Assembly: GCA_955652635.1 (NCBI GenBank)
Contig: CATPBN010000045.1
Location: 1-9,040, forward strand
Reading direction: 5' to 3'
DNA from: an uncultured Gemmatimonadaceae bacterium
Lineage (GTDB): Bacteria; Gemmatimonadota; Gemmatimonadetes; Gemmatimonadales; Gemmatimonadaceae
DNA: 9,040 nucleotides
Part shown: piece by piece, positions 1 through 6,948 of the stretch
How the letters are laid out: each line of letters begins with the position of its first letter
Numbering within the stretch: position 1 is the first letter of the stretch
Made by a program: the position numbers and the translations under genes
The notes under the pieces: model-generated
What the model was told of the DNA's origin: nothing
Database searches by the model: none
What the model saw: only the letters and a program-made list of their open reading frames with translations

Positions 1-1
1 C

Positions 2-79
2 AAGATCGAAGCACCGATCCGGGCGCGGAATCTTGGAACAGTCGAGGTGTGGGATCCAAATGGCAATAGGGTTCGGTAA
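2..79 (+). CDS. C-terminal fragment of a VOC/glyoxalase-like protein (partial)
   Basis: The window opens inside a reading frame that gives 25 residues and stops at TAA 77-79. The last residues read GTVEVWDPNGNRVR. This resembles the closing strand of vicinal-oxygen-chelate (glyoxalase/bleomycin-resistance) domains, where a metal-binding Glu is followed by DPDGN. The gene starts outside the window, so only this tail supports the call. The substrate cannot be told. It could be any VOC-fold enzyme or a chance resemblance. Confidence 0.45.
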   Translation, partial: KIEAPIRARNLGTVEVWDPNGNRVR

Positions 80-105
80 AGCAGAATAACTGCAACTGGA
101 GACTA

Positions 106-131
106 CCGGCCGGGGGCGATCGGCGGGCCGG
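106..131 (+). terminator. GC-rich hairpin after the VOC-like gene
   Basis: CCGGCC (106-111) pairs with GGCCGG (126-131) around a 14-nt G-rich loop, 27 nt after the upstream stop codon. No T-tract follows, only CTTGGGG, so this is at best a weak or factor-dependent terminator. Confidence 0.25.
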
Positions 132-167
132 CTTGGGGCTGCGCGCATAAGGGCATGGCACTCCGAG

Positions 168-173
168 TATGTT
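168..173 (+). promoter_or_regulatory. Possible -10 element for a leaderless transcript of the oxidoreductase gene
   Basis: TATGTT fits the TANNNT form of a -10 box and ends 6 nt before the ATG at 180. Transcription would therefore start at or next to the start codon. The only Shine-Dalgarno-like bases (GGAG 174-177) are 2 nt from the ATG, too close for normal use. No convincing -35 box is visible. This is an inference from spacing only. Confidence 0.25.
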
Positions 174-179
174 GGAGCA

Positions 180-1163
180 ATGAAAGCCGTTATAATCACC
201 CGCCCGGGCCCGGTGGAAGTGCTCGAGATTCAGGAGCGGCCGAAGCCCGACCCCGGTGTGGGTCAGATTCGGGTGAGGGTGCGAGCGTCGGCGCTCAATC
301 GCGCAGATCTCATGCAGCGAGAGGGGAACTATCCCGTCCCGCCCGGCGTTACGGCAGAAATAAGTGGAATGGAATACTCGGGCGAAGTTGATGCCCTCGG
401 GCCGTCTGCCACATCTTGGAAGATCGGCGACCGGGTGATGGGCATCGTCGGCGGCGGAAGTCACGCCGAATACCTCACCGTGCACGAGCGCGAAGCGATG
501 CCGGTTCCGAAGGCGCTGTCGTGGGAAGACGCTGCCGCCATTCCGGAAGTTTTCCTCACGGCGTACGATGCGCTCTTCAATCGACTGGCGCTTCGCACCA
601 GTGAAACGGTGCTCATTCATGCGGTGGGGAGCGGAGTCGGCACTGCGGCTTTACAAATCGCATTGGTGGCAGGAGCGACGGTGATTGGCACGGCGCGCAC
701 AGCAGAGAAACTCGAGCGTGCGAAGCGACTCGGGCTCGAATTCGGCATCGATGCGTCGCGCGGAGATTGGGCGGGGCAGCTCGAAGCGGCGATCGGCGCA
801 GAGCGCGTGAATGCGGTGGTGGATCTGGTGGGAGGGAATTACCTCGAGGGAAACCTGCGCGTGCTGGCGGTGCGCGGCCGGATCGTCCTGGTGGGTCTGA
901 CCGGTGGCGCGAGCACGCCACTAAACATGGGCGTGCTTCTCATGAAGCGGCTCACCGTCATCGGAACGACACTGCGTGCGAGGCCTCTGGAGGAAAAGAT
1001 CGCGCTGGCTCGGGAATTCTCTGAGCGAATCATTCCGTTGTTCGATGCCGGCCGGCTCAAGCCCGTCGTCGATTGCGTTTTCCCCTTCGAAGCGATTCGC
1101 GCAGCTCATGAGCTGATGCATTCCAACAAGACCTTCGGCAAGATCGTGTTGCGGTGGGATTGA
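180..1163 (+). CDS. PIG3-type NAD(P)H:quinone oxidoreductase (MDR superfamily)
   Basis: The 327-residue protein is a full-length medium-chain dehydrogenase/reductase of the zinc-free quinone oxidoreductase branch, closest in pattern to PIG3/TP53I3. The N-terminal GroES-like substrate domain carries SALNRADLMQREGNY (residues 37-51), a PIG3-family signature, followed by the KIGDRVMG strand. The Rossmann nucleotide-binding loop is HAVGSGVGTAALQ (147-159). The C-terminus has the usual NKTFGKIVL ending. No cysteine or histidine zinc ligands are seen. Family members reduce quinones or other electrophilic carbonyls with NADPH in the cytoplasm. The start at 180 gives the standard MKAV opening; the ATG at 155 is in another frame. 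It lies 1 nt before the phosphotransferase gene, so the two are probably co-transcribed. The substrate is not predictable. Confidence 0.9.
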   Translation: MKAVIITRPGPVEVLEIQERPKPDPGVGQIRVRVRASALNRADLMQREGNYPVPPGVTAEISGMEYSGEVDALGPSATSWKIGDRVMGIVGGGSHAEYLTVHEREAMPVPKALSWEDAAAIPEVFLTAYDALFNRLALRTSETVLIHAVGSGVGTAALQIALVAGATVIGTARTAEKLERAKRLGLEFGIDASRGDWAGQLEAAIGAERVNAVVDLVGGNYLEGNLRVLAVRGRIVLVGLTGGASTPLNMGVLLMKRLTVIGTTLRARPLEEKIALAREFSERIIPLFDAGRLKPVVDCVFPFEAIRAAHELMHSNKTFGKIVLRWD

Positions 1164-1164
1164 A

Positions 1165-2064
1165 ATGCTTTCCGAGAATACGCGGCGCTGGATAGAAAGC
1201 ACGACCGGCGCACGCGTGATCTCAGTCGCGGTGCTACCCGGAGCCACTTCTTCTCTTCTTCACACCGTCGAGATCGAGACCGCCGATAGAAGACACAGCC
1301 TCGTTCTGCGCCGATTCGCCAACCAGGAATGGGTAAGGCGGGAACCGGACGTCGCTGTTCGCGAGGGACTCAGTCTCAAACATGCGACTCGCGCAGGTTT
1401 GCCGGTACCACAGCTGATCGCTGTCGACCCGGATGGCACGCATTGCGGCGTACCCGCGACGCTCGTAGCGAGAATCCCGGGCACCGTGGTTCTCGAACCA
1501 GAGGACCCAAGGTCATGGCTGCGAGGTCTCGCCGAGGCTGCGGCTCGGATTCATCGCGTCGACGCCGCGGGATTTCGCTGGAAGTATCGCCGGTACAACG
1601 ATGCGCAAGCGCTGTCCGTGCCAGGCTGGTCGAAGCAACCGGAAGCGTGGAAGAAAGCCATCGACATCGTCCAAGGGACGCCCCGCCCATACCCGGAATG
1701 TTTCGTGCACCGCGACTATCACCCCAGCAATGTCCTCTGGCAAAATGGCGTTGTCAGCGGAGTCGTCGATTGGGTCAATGGCTGTAGAGGGCCAGCAGGC
1801 ATCGATGTCGCCTGGTGCCGTCACAACCTCGCAAATCTTCACGGCGTCGCGGTCGCCGACGATTTCCTCAAGGCCTACATTGCCGAGGCTGGATCCGAAT
1901 TCAAGTACGATCCCTACTGGGATCTAATGTCCGTCGTGGAACTGCTACCGGGGCCGCCATCGATGCATGAGGGCTGGCGGGCGAGCGGAGTTCCCGGCAC
2001 CACCAATGCGCTGGTGCGCGAGCGCCTCGACAACTACGTCAAGAGCGTGGTCGCCTGTCTCTAG
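1165..2064 (+). CDS. Aminoglycoside-phosphotransferase-fold (APH family) kinase
   Basis: The 299-residue protein has the protein-kinase-like APH fold. The N-lobe includes LVLRRF (46-51), where the beta-3 strand residue is Arg. The catalytic loop HRDYHPSNV (182-190) supplies the base Asp and the metal-binding Asn. VDW (201-203) is the DFG-equivalent metal site, followed by GPAGIDVAWCRHNL (209-222), typical of APH proteins. The family phosphorylates small molecules (aminoglycosides, choline, homoserine, sugars), and many chromosomal members have no known substrate, so resistance should not be assumed. The ATG sits 1 nt after the oxidoreductase stop, with a weak GGTGGG about 7 nt upstream, which implies one operon. 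The stop TAG (2062-2064) shares CTAG with the stop of the opposing aarF-like gene, leaving no room for a terminator between them. Confidence 0.85.
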   Translation: MLSENTRRWIESTTGARVISVAVLPGATSSLLHTVEIETADRRHSLVLRRFANQEWVRREPDVAVREGLSLKHATRAGLPVPQLIAVDPDGTHCGVPATLVARIPGTVVLEPEDPRSWLRGLAEAAARIHRVDAAGFRWKYRRYNDAQALSVPGWSKQPEAWKKAIDIVQGTPRPYPECFVHRDYHPSNVLWQNGVVSGVVDWVNGCRGPAGIDVAWCRHNLANLHGVAVADDFLKAYIAEAGSEFKYDPYWDLMSVVELLPGPPSMHEGWRASGVPGTTNALVRERLDNYVKSVVACL

Positions 2065-3863
2065 GACTTCCCCTTCCGCTTCCTGCTCCTCCGGTCCTGA
2101 ATGAAAATCGTCGCGATCATCCATAGCCCGAGGATTCCGGCGATGAGAAAGCCGATCATTCCGAGGCTGCGCTGATACGCCATCAGCAGGCCGCTCGCCA
2201 CCAGTAATCCGCCGAGCACCAGCCCGGTGAAGATTCGATTGGCTACTTTCTCGAGGCCGAGGAGAAGGGAGCCGAGCTGTGGAGTATCCACGCGCACGGC
2301 GAAATCATTCGAGATTAGTTTCTGGGTAAGGACATCCAGTCGGTGTGGCAGCGCGCGGACGAGGTCCGACGTTTCAGCCGCCATCTGAAAGAGACGCCGC
2401 GGCGACATGTCGCGCTGTGCCCTCTTGTTCGCTATCTCGGCAGTGTACTCGCGAATCGACTGGGTCGGATTGAAATTGGGATCGAGAGATCTCGTCACCG
2501 CATCGAGGTTGAACAGGGCCTTGGCGAGCAGAGTCAGCTCCGCCGGAAGCTTGAGGCCCTCGCGGAAAGCGATCGAGATGATCTCGTAGAGAATCAAACC
2601 CGCGGGAGTCTCTTCCACGGTCTGGTCCGCGTGCTTGGCTATCACCGCCGCCACATCCCGGACGTATGCGTTGCGGTTGAACTCCTCCGGCGGCTCTCCC
2701 ATTTCGATCAGCGCTTGTGCGGCCGCATCCCCATTGTTCTCCGCCATCGCCAGCAGGAGACGCACGACGTGGTCGCGCATGGTTCCGGTGAGGTGCGCGG
2801 TCATGCCGAAGTCGATGAGCGCGAGCTTCGGATCGTCGCGCGAAGGAGCGGGCGCGGCGGCCGCTTTAGCCTCGTTCTCCGACTGCGTCAGCGCGGTCGC
2901 GCCGGGCCTTACGATCTGACGACGATCGTCCTCGGCCGCTTCCGACGGTGTACGCGGATTCTCCCGGCCGGGCAGGACTATGAACACGTTGCCGGGATGT
3001 GGGTCGGCGTGGAAGTGTCCGCTGTCGGTGATCTGCTGCAGGTAGGCTCGGGCGAATTCGTCGGCAAGGTCCGCGAAATCGTACTCGATTCGGCTGATCG
3101 GCGGGATCGCGTCGATCTTCACGCCCTTGATGCGCTCCGTCGTCAGGACCTTGTGAGTCGTGTACGCGTCGATCACGCGTGGAATGAGAATGTGCGGGAA
3201 GGTGGCGAGACTCTTCCTGAACGATGCCGTGTTGCGGGCTTCGCCGCGATAATCGAGCTCCTCGACGAGTGCCTTCTCCACCTGCTGCACAACTCCGATC
3301 AGATCGACCCGCGAGCCGGCCGAAGTGTGCTCGGTAAGAAACACAGCGAGCTCACGGAAATACTCAATGTCGTCGTTAAGCTGTTCCCGGAGGTTCGGCC
3401 GCTGCACCTTGACCACCACGCTCCGACCGTCGCGAAGCTCCGCCGCGTGGACCTGGCCAAGGCTGGCACTTCCGAGCGGCTTCTGCTCAAACGATGCGAA
3501 CAGCTTGCTGATGCGCGCGTGGAGCTCCTCTTCGAGCGTTCGCTCAACCTGCTCGTATGACATCGGGGGCACATCGTCCTGGAGGTGTTCGAGCTCATCG
3601 ATGTACTGCCGCGGCAGAAGGTCGGGACGCGTCGAAAGAACCTGGCCCAACTTTATGTAGGCCGGCCCCAACTCGACCAGCCGCTCGCGAAAGGCCTTGG
3701 CTTTACCGGCCGATTCTCCGCCGTCTGAGCCATTTCCGGCAGCCACGTTGGCGCCTTCGAGATTGAGCAGGCCCTGTCGGCCCGCGAAATCGCGCAGGCC
3801 GTAGTTGGTGAACAGCCCCAGCGTCGCGGCGAGGCGCGGAAGATGCTTCGGCGAGAGAATCAT
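2061..3863 (-). CDS. AarF/UbiB family (ABC1) atypical kinase
   Basis: The 600-residue protein is a UbiB/COQ8-type kinase-like ATPase. Family landmarks appear in order: KLGQ (71-74) opens the KxGQ extension YIKLGQVLSTRPDLLP; LGSASLGQVH (130-139) is the ASLGQ-type nucleotide loop; the VKVQRP lysine is K152; EELDYRGEARN is at 201-211; the catalytic loop HADPHPGN is at 285-292; DFG is at 351-353. Two membrane helices close the protein (about 545-562 and 568-587), then a basic tail DRRSRKRKGKS. Members act at the inner membrane and support isoprenoid-quinone synthesis or lipid homeostasis. About 45 low-complexity, Ala/Pro/charge-rich residues (about 298-346) are inserted between HADPHPGN and DFG, unusual for the family. 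No Shine-Dalgarno is seen before the ATG. It is divergent from the cupin gene and convergent with the APH gene. Confidence 0.92.
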   Translation of the reverse strand: MILSPKHLPRLAATLGLFTNYGLRDFAGRQGLLNLEGANVAAGNGSDGGESAGKAKAFRERLVELGPAYIKLGQVLSTRPDLLPRQYIDELEHLQDDVPPMSYEQVERTLEEELHARISKLFASFEQKPLGSASLGQVHAAELRDGRSVVVKVQRPNLREQLNDDIEYFRELAVFLTEHTSAGSRVDLIGVVQQVEKALVEELDYRGEARNTASFRKSLATFPHILIPRVIDAYTTHKVLTTERIKGVKIDAIPPISRIEYDFADLADEFARAYLQQITDSGHFHADPHPGNVFIVLPGRENPRTPSEAAEDDRRQIVRPGATALTQSENEAKAAAAPAPSRDDPKLALIDFGMTAHLTGTMRDHVVRLLLAMAENNGDAAAQALIEMGEPPEEFNRNAYVRDVAAVIAKHADQTVEETPAGLILYEIISIAFREGLKLPAELTLLAKALFNLDAVTRSLDPNFNPTQSIREYTAEIANKRAQRDMSPRRLFQMAAETSDLVRALPHRLDVLTQKLISNDFAVRVDTPQLGSLLLGLEKVANRIFTGLVLGGLLVASGLLMAYQRSLGMIGFLIAGILGLWMIATIFIQDRRSRKRKGKS

Positions 3864-3922
3864 GTGGTACGCGAAGGCAGAAACTATGCCTTATCGAAGT
3901 GGCTGCGTATCGCATCACCGTA

Positions 3923-3928
3923 GATATT
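3923..3928 (+). promoter_or_regulatory. Possible -10 element before the cupin gene
   Basis: The 70-bp spacer between the divergent aarF-like and cupin genes should hold both promoters. GATATT matches 4 of 6 bases of TATAAT and ends 5 nt before the ATG at 3934, which would give a nearly leaderless mRNA. No Shine-Dalgarno is present before that ATG. No clear -35 box is seen. Confidence 0.2.
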
Positions 3929-3933
3929 TATGC

Positions 3934-4380
3934 ATGACCAAGAAGAAGACCCGCACCAAACGTGGAAAACGCACAGCGACAGCCAGGAGGCCGGTTCCGA
4001 AACCTGGCGCAGGGCGCGTGAAGGTCTCAAAAGTACCAAAGCCGTGGGGGCACGAGACGATCTGGGCCCACTCCGATCGCTACGTCGGGAAGATCCTGCA
4101 CATCAACGCGGGCCAGGAGCTGTCAGTGCAGTACCATAGGAAGAAGGACGAAACCGTGTATTTGCTCTCGGGCCAGCTTTCCTATCGCGTCCAGAGCGAT
4201 TCGGGCGTACTGCAAGATGTTCAGCTCAGGCTGGGAGAATCGTTCCGGATCACGCCCGGGACAATTCATCAGATGGTGGCGTTGACTGACTGTGATGTCC
4301 TCGAAGTATCCACGTCGGAGCTCGATGATGTCGTGAGGCTGAGCGACAAGTACGGCCGAGAGGGAACGATCGCGCCATGA
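3934..4380 (+). CDS. Single-domain cupin, mannose-6-phosphate isomerase type II-like, with a basic N-terminal tail
   Basis: From the ATG at 3934 the protein has 148 residues. Residues 36-148 form one cupin domain like the C-terminal half of ManC/AlgA-type bifunctional enzymes: KPWGHETIW (36-44), QYHRKKDETVYLLSG (66-80) with likely metal ligands Q66, H68 and E73, then ITPGTIHQM (106-114) with H112, and the ending LDDVVRLSDKYGRE, comparable with the EDDIVR-DDYGR ending of type II phosphomannose isomerases. Known relatives interconvert mannose-6-P and fructose-6-P or are orphan sugar-binding cupins. Residues 1-39 contain 15 Lys/Arg and no Asp/Glu, which is not part of the fold. Alternative in-frame starts lie at 3805, 3862 and 3886; the first two lie inside the opposing gene, and 3886 would add 16 residues with AAGG about 8 nt upstream. 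I prefer 3934. It overlaps the nucleotidyltransferase gene by ATGA. Confidence 0.85.
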   Translation: MTKKKTRTKRGKRTATARRPVPKPGAGRVKVSKVPKPWGHETIWAHSDRYVGKILHINAGQELSVQYHRKKDETVYLLSGQLSYRVQSDSGVLQDVQLRLGESFRITPGTIHQMVALTDCDVLEVSTSELDDVVRLSDKYGREGTIAP

Positions 4381-5360
4381 AAGTCATAATTCCGCTGGCA
4401 GGCAAGGGAACGCGTCTGCGGCCGCACACGTACCTCACGCCCAAGCCGATGATGAAGGTCGCGGGCAAGCCGGTGATGTCGTACGTGCTCGACGAGCTGA
4501 AAAAGCTCGGAAACGTCGAGCAGATCATTTACATCACGGGGCACCTGAAGGAGAAGGTCGAGGAATACGCGCGGTCGGAGATGAACGTGCCCTCGGTTTT
4601 CGTCGAGCAAAAGATTCAGGACGGCACGGCCGGCGCCGTTGCGCTGGCGAGGGAGTACGTCGATCAACCGGTGCTGATAATTTTCGTCGACACGATTTTC
4701 GACGCAGATCTTTCCAAGGTGAAAACAGTCGACGCTGACGGAATCATCTGGGTCAAGGAGGTGGAGGACTACCAGAGATTCGGAGTTGTCGTGACCGACA
4801 AGGACGGCAACATGACGAAGATCGTCGAGAAGCCGAAGACTCCCATATCGAAGCGCGCCAACATCGGGCTCTATTACATCAAGAACTGGAAGCTGCTGTA
4901 CGAGGGCATCGAGCACGTGCTGAGGCAGCCGAAGAATCAAGGCGAGTATTTTCTGACCGACGCGTTCCAGTACATGATCGACAAAGGCGCGAAGATCAGA
5001 GTCGTCGATGTCGAAGGCTGGTACGACGCTGGCAAGATCGAGACGATGATCGAGACGAACCAGGCGATGCTCGCCCGCGGGCGCGCCCGCCGGCCGAAAG
5101 ATGCCGGTGACTCAACGATCGTCGATCCCGTGTACATCGAAGACAACGTGACGCTGAAGAAGTCCAAAATCGGGCCCAACGTCTCCATCGGCGCGGGCTC
5201 GGTGCTCGAGGGGGTCGAGATCAGCCACTCGATCGTCGGCTCGAAGGCGACGATACGGCGATCCACGCTGCGAAACTCTCTGATCGGGGATGACGCGGTC
5301 GTCGAAGGAGTGAAGGGGGAGGTAACGGTCGGAGATCATTCAGAGGTGCACGCATCGTAG
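4377..5360 (+). CDS. Sugar-1-phosphate nucleotidyltransferase with C-terminal left-handed beta-helix
   Basis: The 327-residue protein joins an NTP_transferase domain (about 1-235) to a short hexapeptide-repeat beta-helix (about 250-320). The nucleotide loop is LAGKGTRLRP (7-16) with TPKPM (21-25; K23 contacts phosphate). D105 in IIFVDTIF is the probable metal-binding Asp. EKPK is at 151-154 and WYDAGK (215-220) is the sugar/metal site seen in RmlA-like enzymes. Isoleucine/valine-rich hexapeptide rungs such as SKIGPNVSIGAGSVLEG follow. Such enzymes make UDP-, dTDP- or similar sugar nucleotides from sugar-1-phosphate. The loop is RmlA/GlmU/GalU-like rather than the GMP-type ManC signature, so the base and sugar are uncertain. 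The start overlaps the cupin stop by 4 nt (ATGA), with GAGAGGGA 11 nt upstream, which suggests coupled translation. Cytoplasmic. Confidence 0.9.
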   Translation: MKVIIPLAGKGTRLRPHTYLTPKPMMKVAGKPVMSYVLDELKKLGNVEQIIYITGHLKEKVEEYARSEMNVPSVFVEQKIQDGTAGAVALAREYVDQPVLIIFVDTIFDADLSKVKTVDADGIIWVKEVEDYQRFGVVVTDKDGNMTKIVEKPKTPISKRANIGLYYIKNWKLLYEGIEHVLRQPKNQGEYFLTDAFQYMIDKGAKIRVVDVEGWYDAGKIETMIETNQAMLARGRARRPKDAGDSTIVDPVYIEDNVTLKKSKIGPNVSIGAGSVLEGVEISHSIVGSKATIRRSTLRNSLIGDDAVVEGVKGEVTVGDHSEVHAS

Positions 5361-5422
5361 CGTCGGACCCGACAACCGACCCGAAGCCAAAGCTCGGGCG
5401 AAACATCCTCGGTCTGAGCGCG

Positions 5423-6610
5423 GTGAGCTTTTTCACCGACGTCTCCACCGAGATGATTTATCCGCTGCTTCCGGTGTTCCTCGCCAGTGTGCTCGGCGCG
5501 AACGCGAGCTTCATCGGCGCGATTGAAGGGGTGGCGGAGACTACGGCGTCGCTGCTCAAGCTCGTGAGCGGCTGGTGGTCCGACAAAGTCGGCAGTCGCA
5601 AGCGACTGGTCGTAATTGGCTACGGGATCGCGTCGATAGTAAGGCCGTTCACGGCGACGGCGAGAAGCGCGACGCAGGTACTCTTCATCCGGCTGACGGA
5701 TCGAATCGGCAAAGGGATTCGCACATCGCCGCGTGACGCGCTTCTCGCGGATTCCGCGCCTGCGACGGCGCGTGGGCGCTCGTTTGGATTTCACGCCGCC
5801 GCGGACAACGCTGGCGCCGTGGTTGGGCCGCTGCTCGCGTTTCTTTTTCTCAAGCTGCAAGGCGTTGGCTCATTCGAGAGCTCGAGGCATCTCCTGCCGC
5901 ACGACGAACGGGCCCTGCGCAACGTGTTCTGGCTTTCCGCCGTTCCGGCTCTGATAGCGATGGTCGTTCTCATCATCGTCGTGCGTGATGTGCCGAAGCG
6001 GGACGCCGGAGAGAAAGAAGCGGCCACATCAGTAACGGATATCGGCGGGAGGCTCACGAAGCGCTTCTGGGCGTATCTCGTGGTGATCCTCCTCTTCACC
6101 CTTGGAAACTCGACCGACGCGTTCCTCCTGTTGCGGGCGAATCAACTCGGCGTGCCGATCGCGCTGGCCCCGATCCTCTGGGCGTTGCTCAACTTTGTAA
6201 AATCGGCGACGGGCACGTATGGCGGCGGGCTGTCGGATACGTTGGGGCGAAAGCCGTTGATCGTGGCCGGATGGCTCCTCTATTCCGCTGTGTATTTCGC
6301 GTTCGGATGGGCAACCGCTGCGTGGCAGGCGTGGGTTCTGTTTGCTGTCTACGGGATTTTCTACGGAGCGACTGAGGGGACCGAGAAGGCTCTCGTCGCG
6401 GACATCGTCCCTCAGACACGCCGCGGTTCGGCATTCGGTTGGTACAATCTCGCAATCGGATTGGGCGCCCTCCCCGCCTCGCTCATCTTCGGCGCAATCT
6501 GGGATCGACTCGGCGCGCCAAGCGCGTTTGTGTTCGGGGCCACGCTCGCGCTCATGGCAGCGCTGCTGATGGTATTCGTTGCTCCTTCTCCCGTACGGGA
6601 ATCGAAGTGA
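5423..6610 (+). CDS. Major facilitator superfamily transporter (N-terminus uncertain)
   Basis: From GTG 5423 the protein has 395 residues and about 12 membrane helices. FTDVSTEMIYPLLP (4-17) in helix 1, the loop-2 signature WWSDKVGSRKR, RLTDRIGKGIRTSPRDALLA after helix 4, and the second-half GLSDTLGRKP are hallmarks of an MFS drug/metabolite transporter subgroup. The substrate is unknown. The GTG has no Shine-Dalgarno and probably sits inside the true gene. The same frame is open back to 5294, and the codons before the GTG encode KLGRNILGLSAV, which matches the usual start of these proteins, yet no ATG, GTG or TTG lies between the stop at 5291 and 5423. The nearest plausible site is ATC 5354, 7 nt after AGAGG. 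It follows the nucleotidyltransferase gene closely and is probably in its operon. Confidence 0.85.
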   Translation: MSFFTDVSTEMIYPLLPVFLASVLGANASFIGAIEGVAETTASLLKLVSGWWSDKVGSRKRLVVIGYGIASIVRPFTATARSATQVLFIRLTDRIGKGIRTSPRDALLADSAPATARGRSFGFHAAADNAGAVVGPLLAFLFLKLQGVGSFESSRHLLPHDERALRNVFWLSAVPALIAMVVLIIVVRDVPKRDAGEKEAATSVTDIGGRLTKRFWAYLVVILLFTLGNSTDAFLLLRANQLGVPIALAPILWALLNFVKSATGTYGGGLSDTLGRKPLIVAGWLLYSAVYFAFGWATAAWQAWVLFAVYGIFYGATEGTEKALVADIVPQTRRGSAFGWYNLAIGLGALPASLIFGAIWDRLGAPSAFVFGATLALMAALLMVFVAPSPVRESK

Positions 6611-6700
6611 TCTCGTAAGCGGCAACCGGATTACGCTTTCTCGTTCCAGGCTTGGTATGGTGGCCACCTTCACCAACCGCACCATGGCCGAGGAGGAAGC

Positions 6701-6937
6701 ATTAAAGACACAACTGGCGAAGGAGTTCTTGTTGTTGCGCTGCTCGCGGCACTCGTTGCTTGTGCCGATCCCGCGATCGCCCACTTGAACCAGGCGGTTC
6801 CCACCGGCTTGACGATTCCTGGTGTGTCTCTAATCACTTACGGAGGATGGAGACTGGGGAATGCCGATAGAGCGTTGTCCAAATCAGTTTGGTGGTGCAA
6901 TCGGGATCTGAAAAAGAGCGCAGATCAGCACAATTGA
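6701..6937 (+). pseudogene. N-terminally incomplete paralogue of the 7000-7548 protein, or a small ATT-start gene
   Basis: A frame ending at TGA 6935-6937 encodes 78 residues from ATT 6701. It has a hydrophobic helix (about residues 8-21), a second hydrophobic stretch (about 38-49) and the end ALSKSVWWCNRDLKKS. Residues 41-72 align without gaps to the last 32 residues (151-182) of the following gene product, 11 identical, including a shared NRDLK. The DNA also matches around CAATCGGGA. The signal peptide and N-terminal half of the neighbour have no counterpart here, and there is no ATG; the only in-frame GTG (6824) and TTG (6785) have no Shine-Dalgarno. AGGAGG (6691-6696) stands 4 nt before ATT 6701, so a short AUU-initiated protein is possible. 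A decayed tandem duplicate is more likely. The remaining sequence 6611-6700 holds only a GGTGGCCACC palindrome (6659-6668). Confidence 0.5.
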
Positions 6938-6948
6938 TGTATTCCTGG

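Noticed and set aside
1165..2064. Reading the APH-fold gene as an antibiotic-resistance determinant
   Set aside because: Only the general fold motifs are present. Chromosomal APH-fold proteins beside metabolic genes have many other substrates, and nothing mobile surrounds it.
2343..3560. A 405-codon open frame on the + strand, opposite the AarF/UbiB gene
   Set aside because: It is antisense to a gene with every UbiB motif in order. Its translation is Arg/Leu/Val-rich without recognisable motifs, as expected from a GC-rich complementary frame.
4269..4940. A 223-codon open frame on the - strand, opposite the cupin and nucleotidyltransferase genes
   Set aside because: It crosses two well-supported genes. 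The translation has no domain pattern, and its composition mirrors the sense codons.
6029..6784. A 251-codon open frame on the - strand, opposite the MFS gene end
   Set aside because: The sense strand encodes conserved MFS helices. The antisense product is Arg/Glu-rich with no motifs.
6579..6788. A 69-codon + strand frame with ATG at 6579 and 6684
   Set aside because: It overlaps the MFS gene end out of frame, and the product shows no similarity or membrane pattern. The other frame over 6701-6937 carries the paralogue signal instead.
6608..6937. Stop-codon read-through of the MFS gene into the paralogue remnant, which shares its frame
   Set aside because: The frame is open for 108 codons after TGA 6608-6610, but one chance in three gives a shared frame, and the 30 residues between look non-coding. 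No read-through signal is visible.
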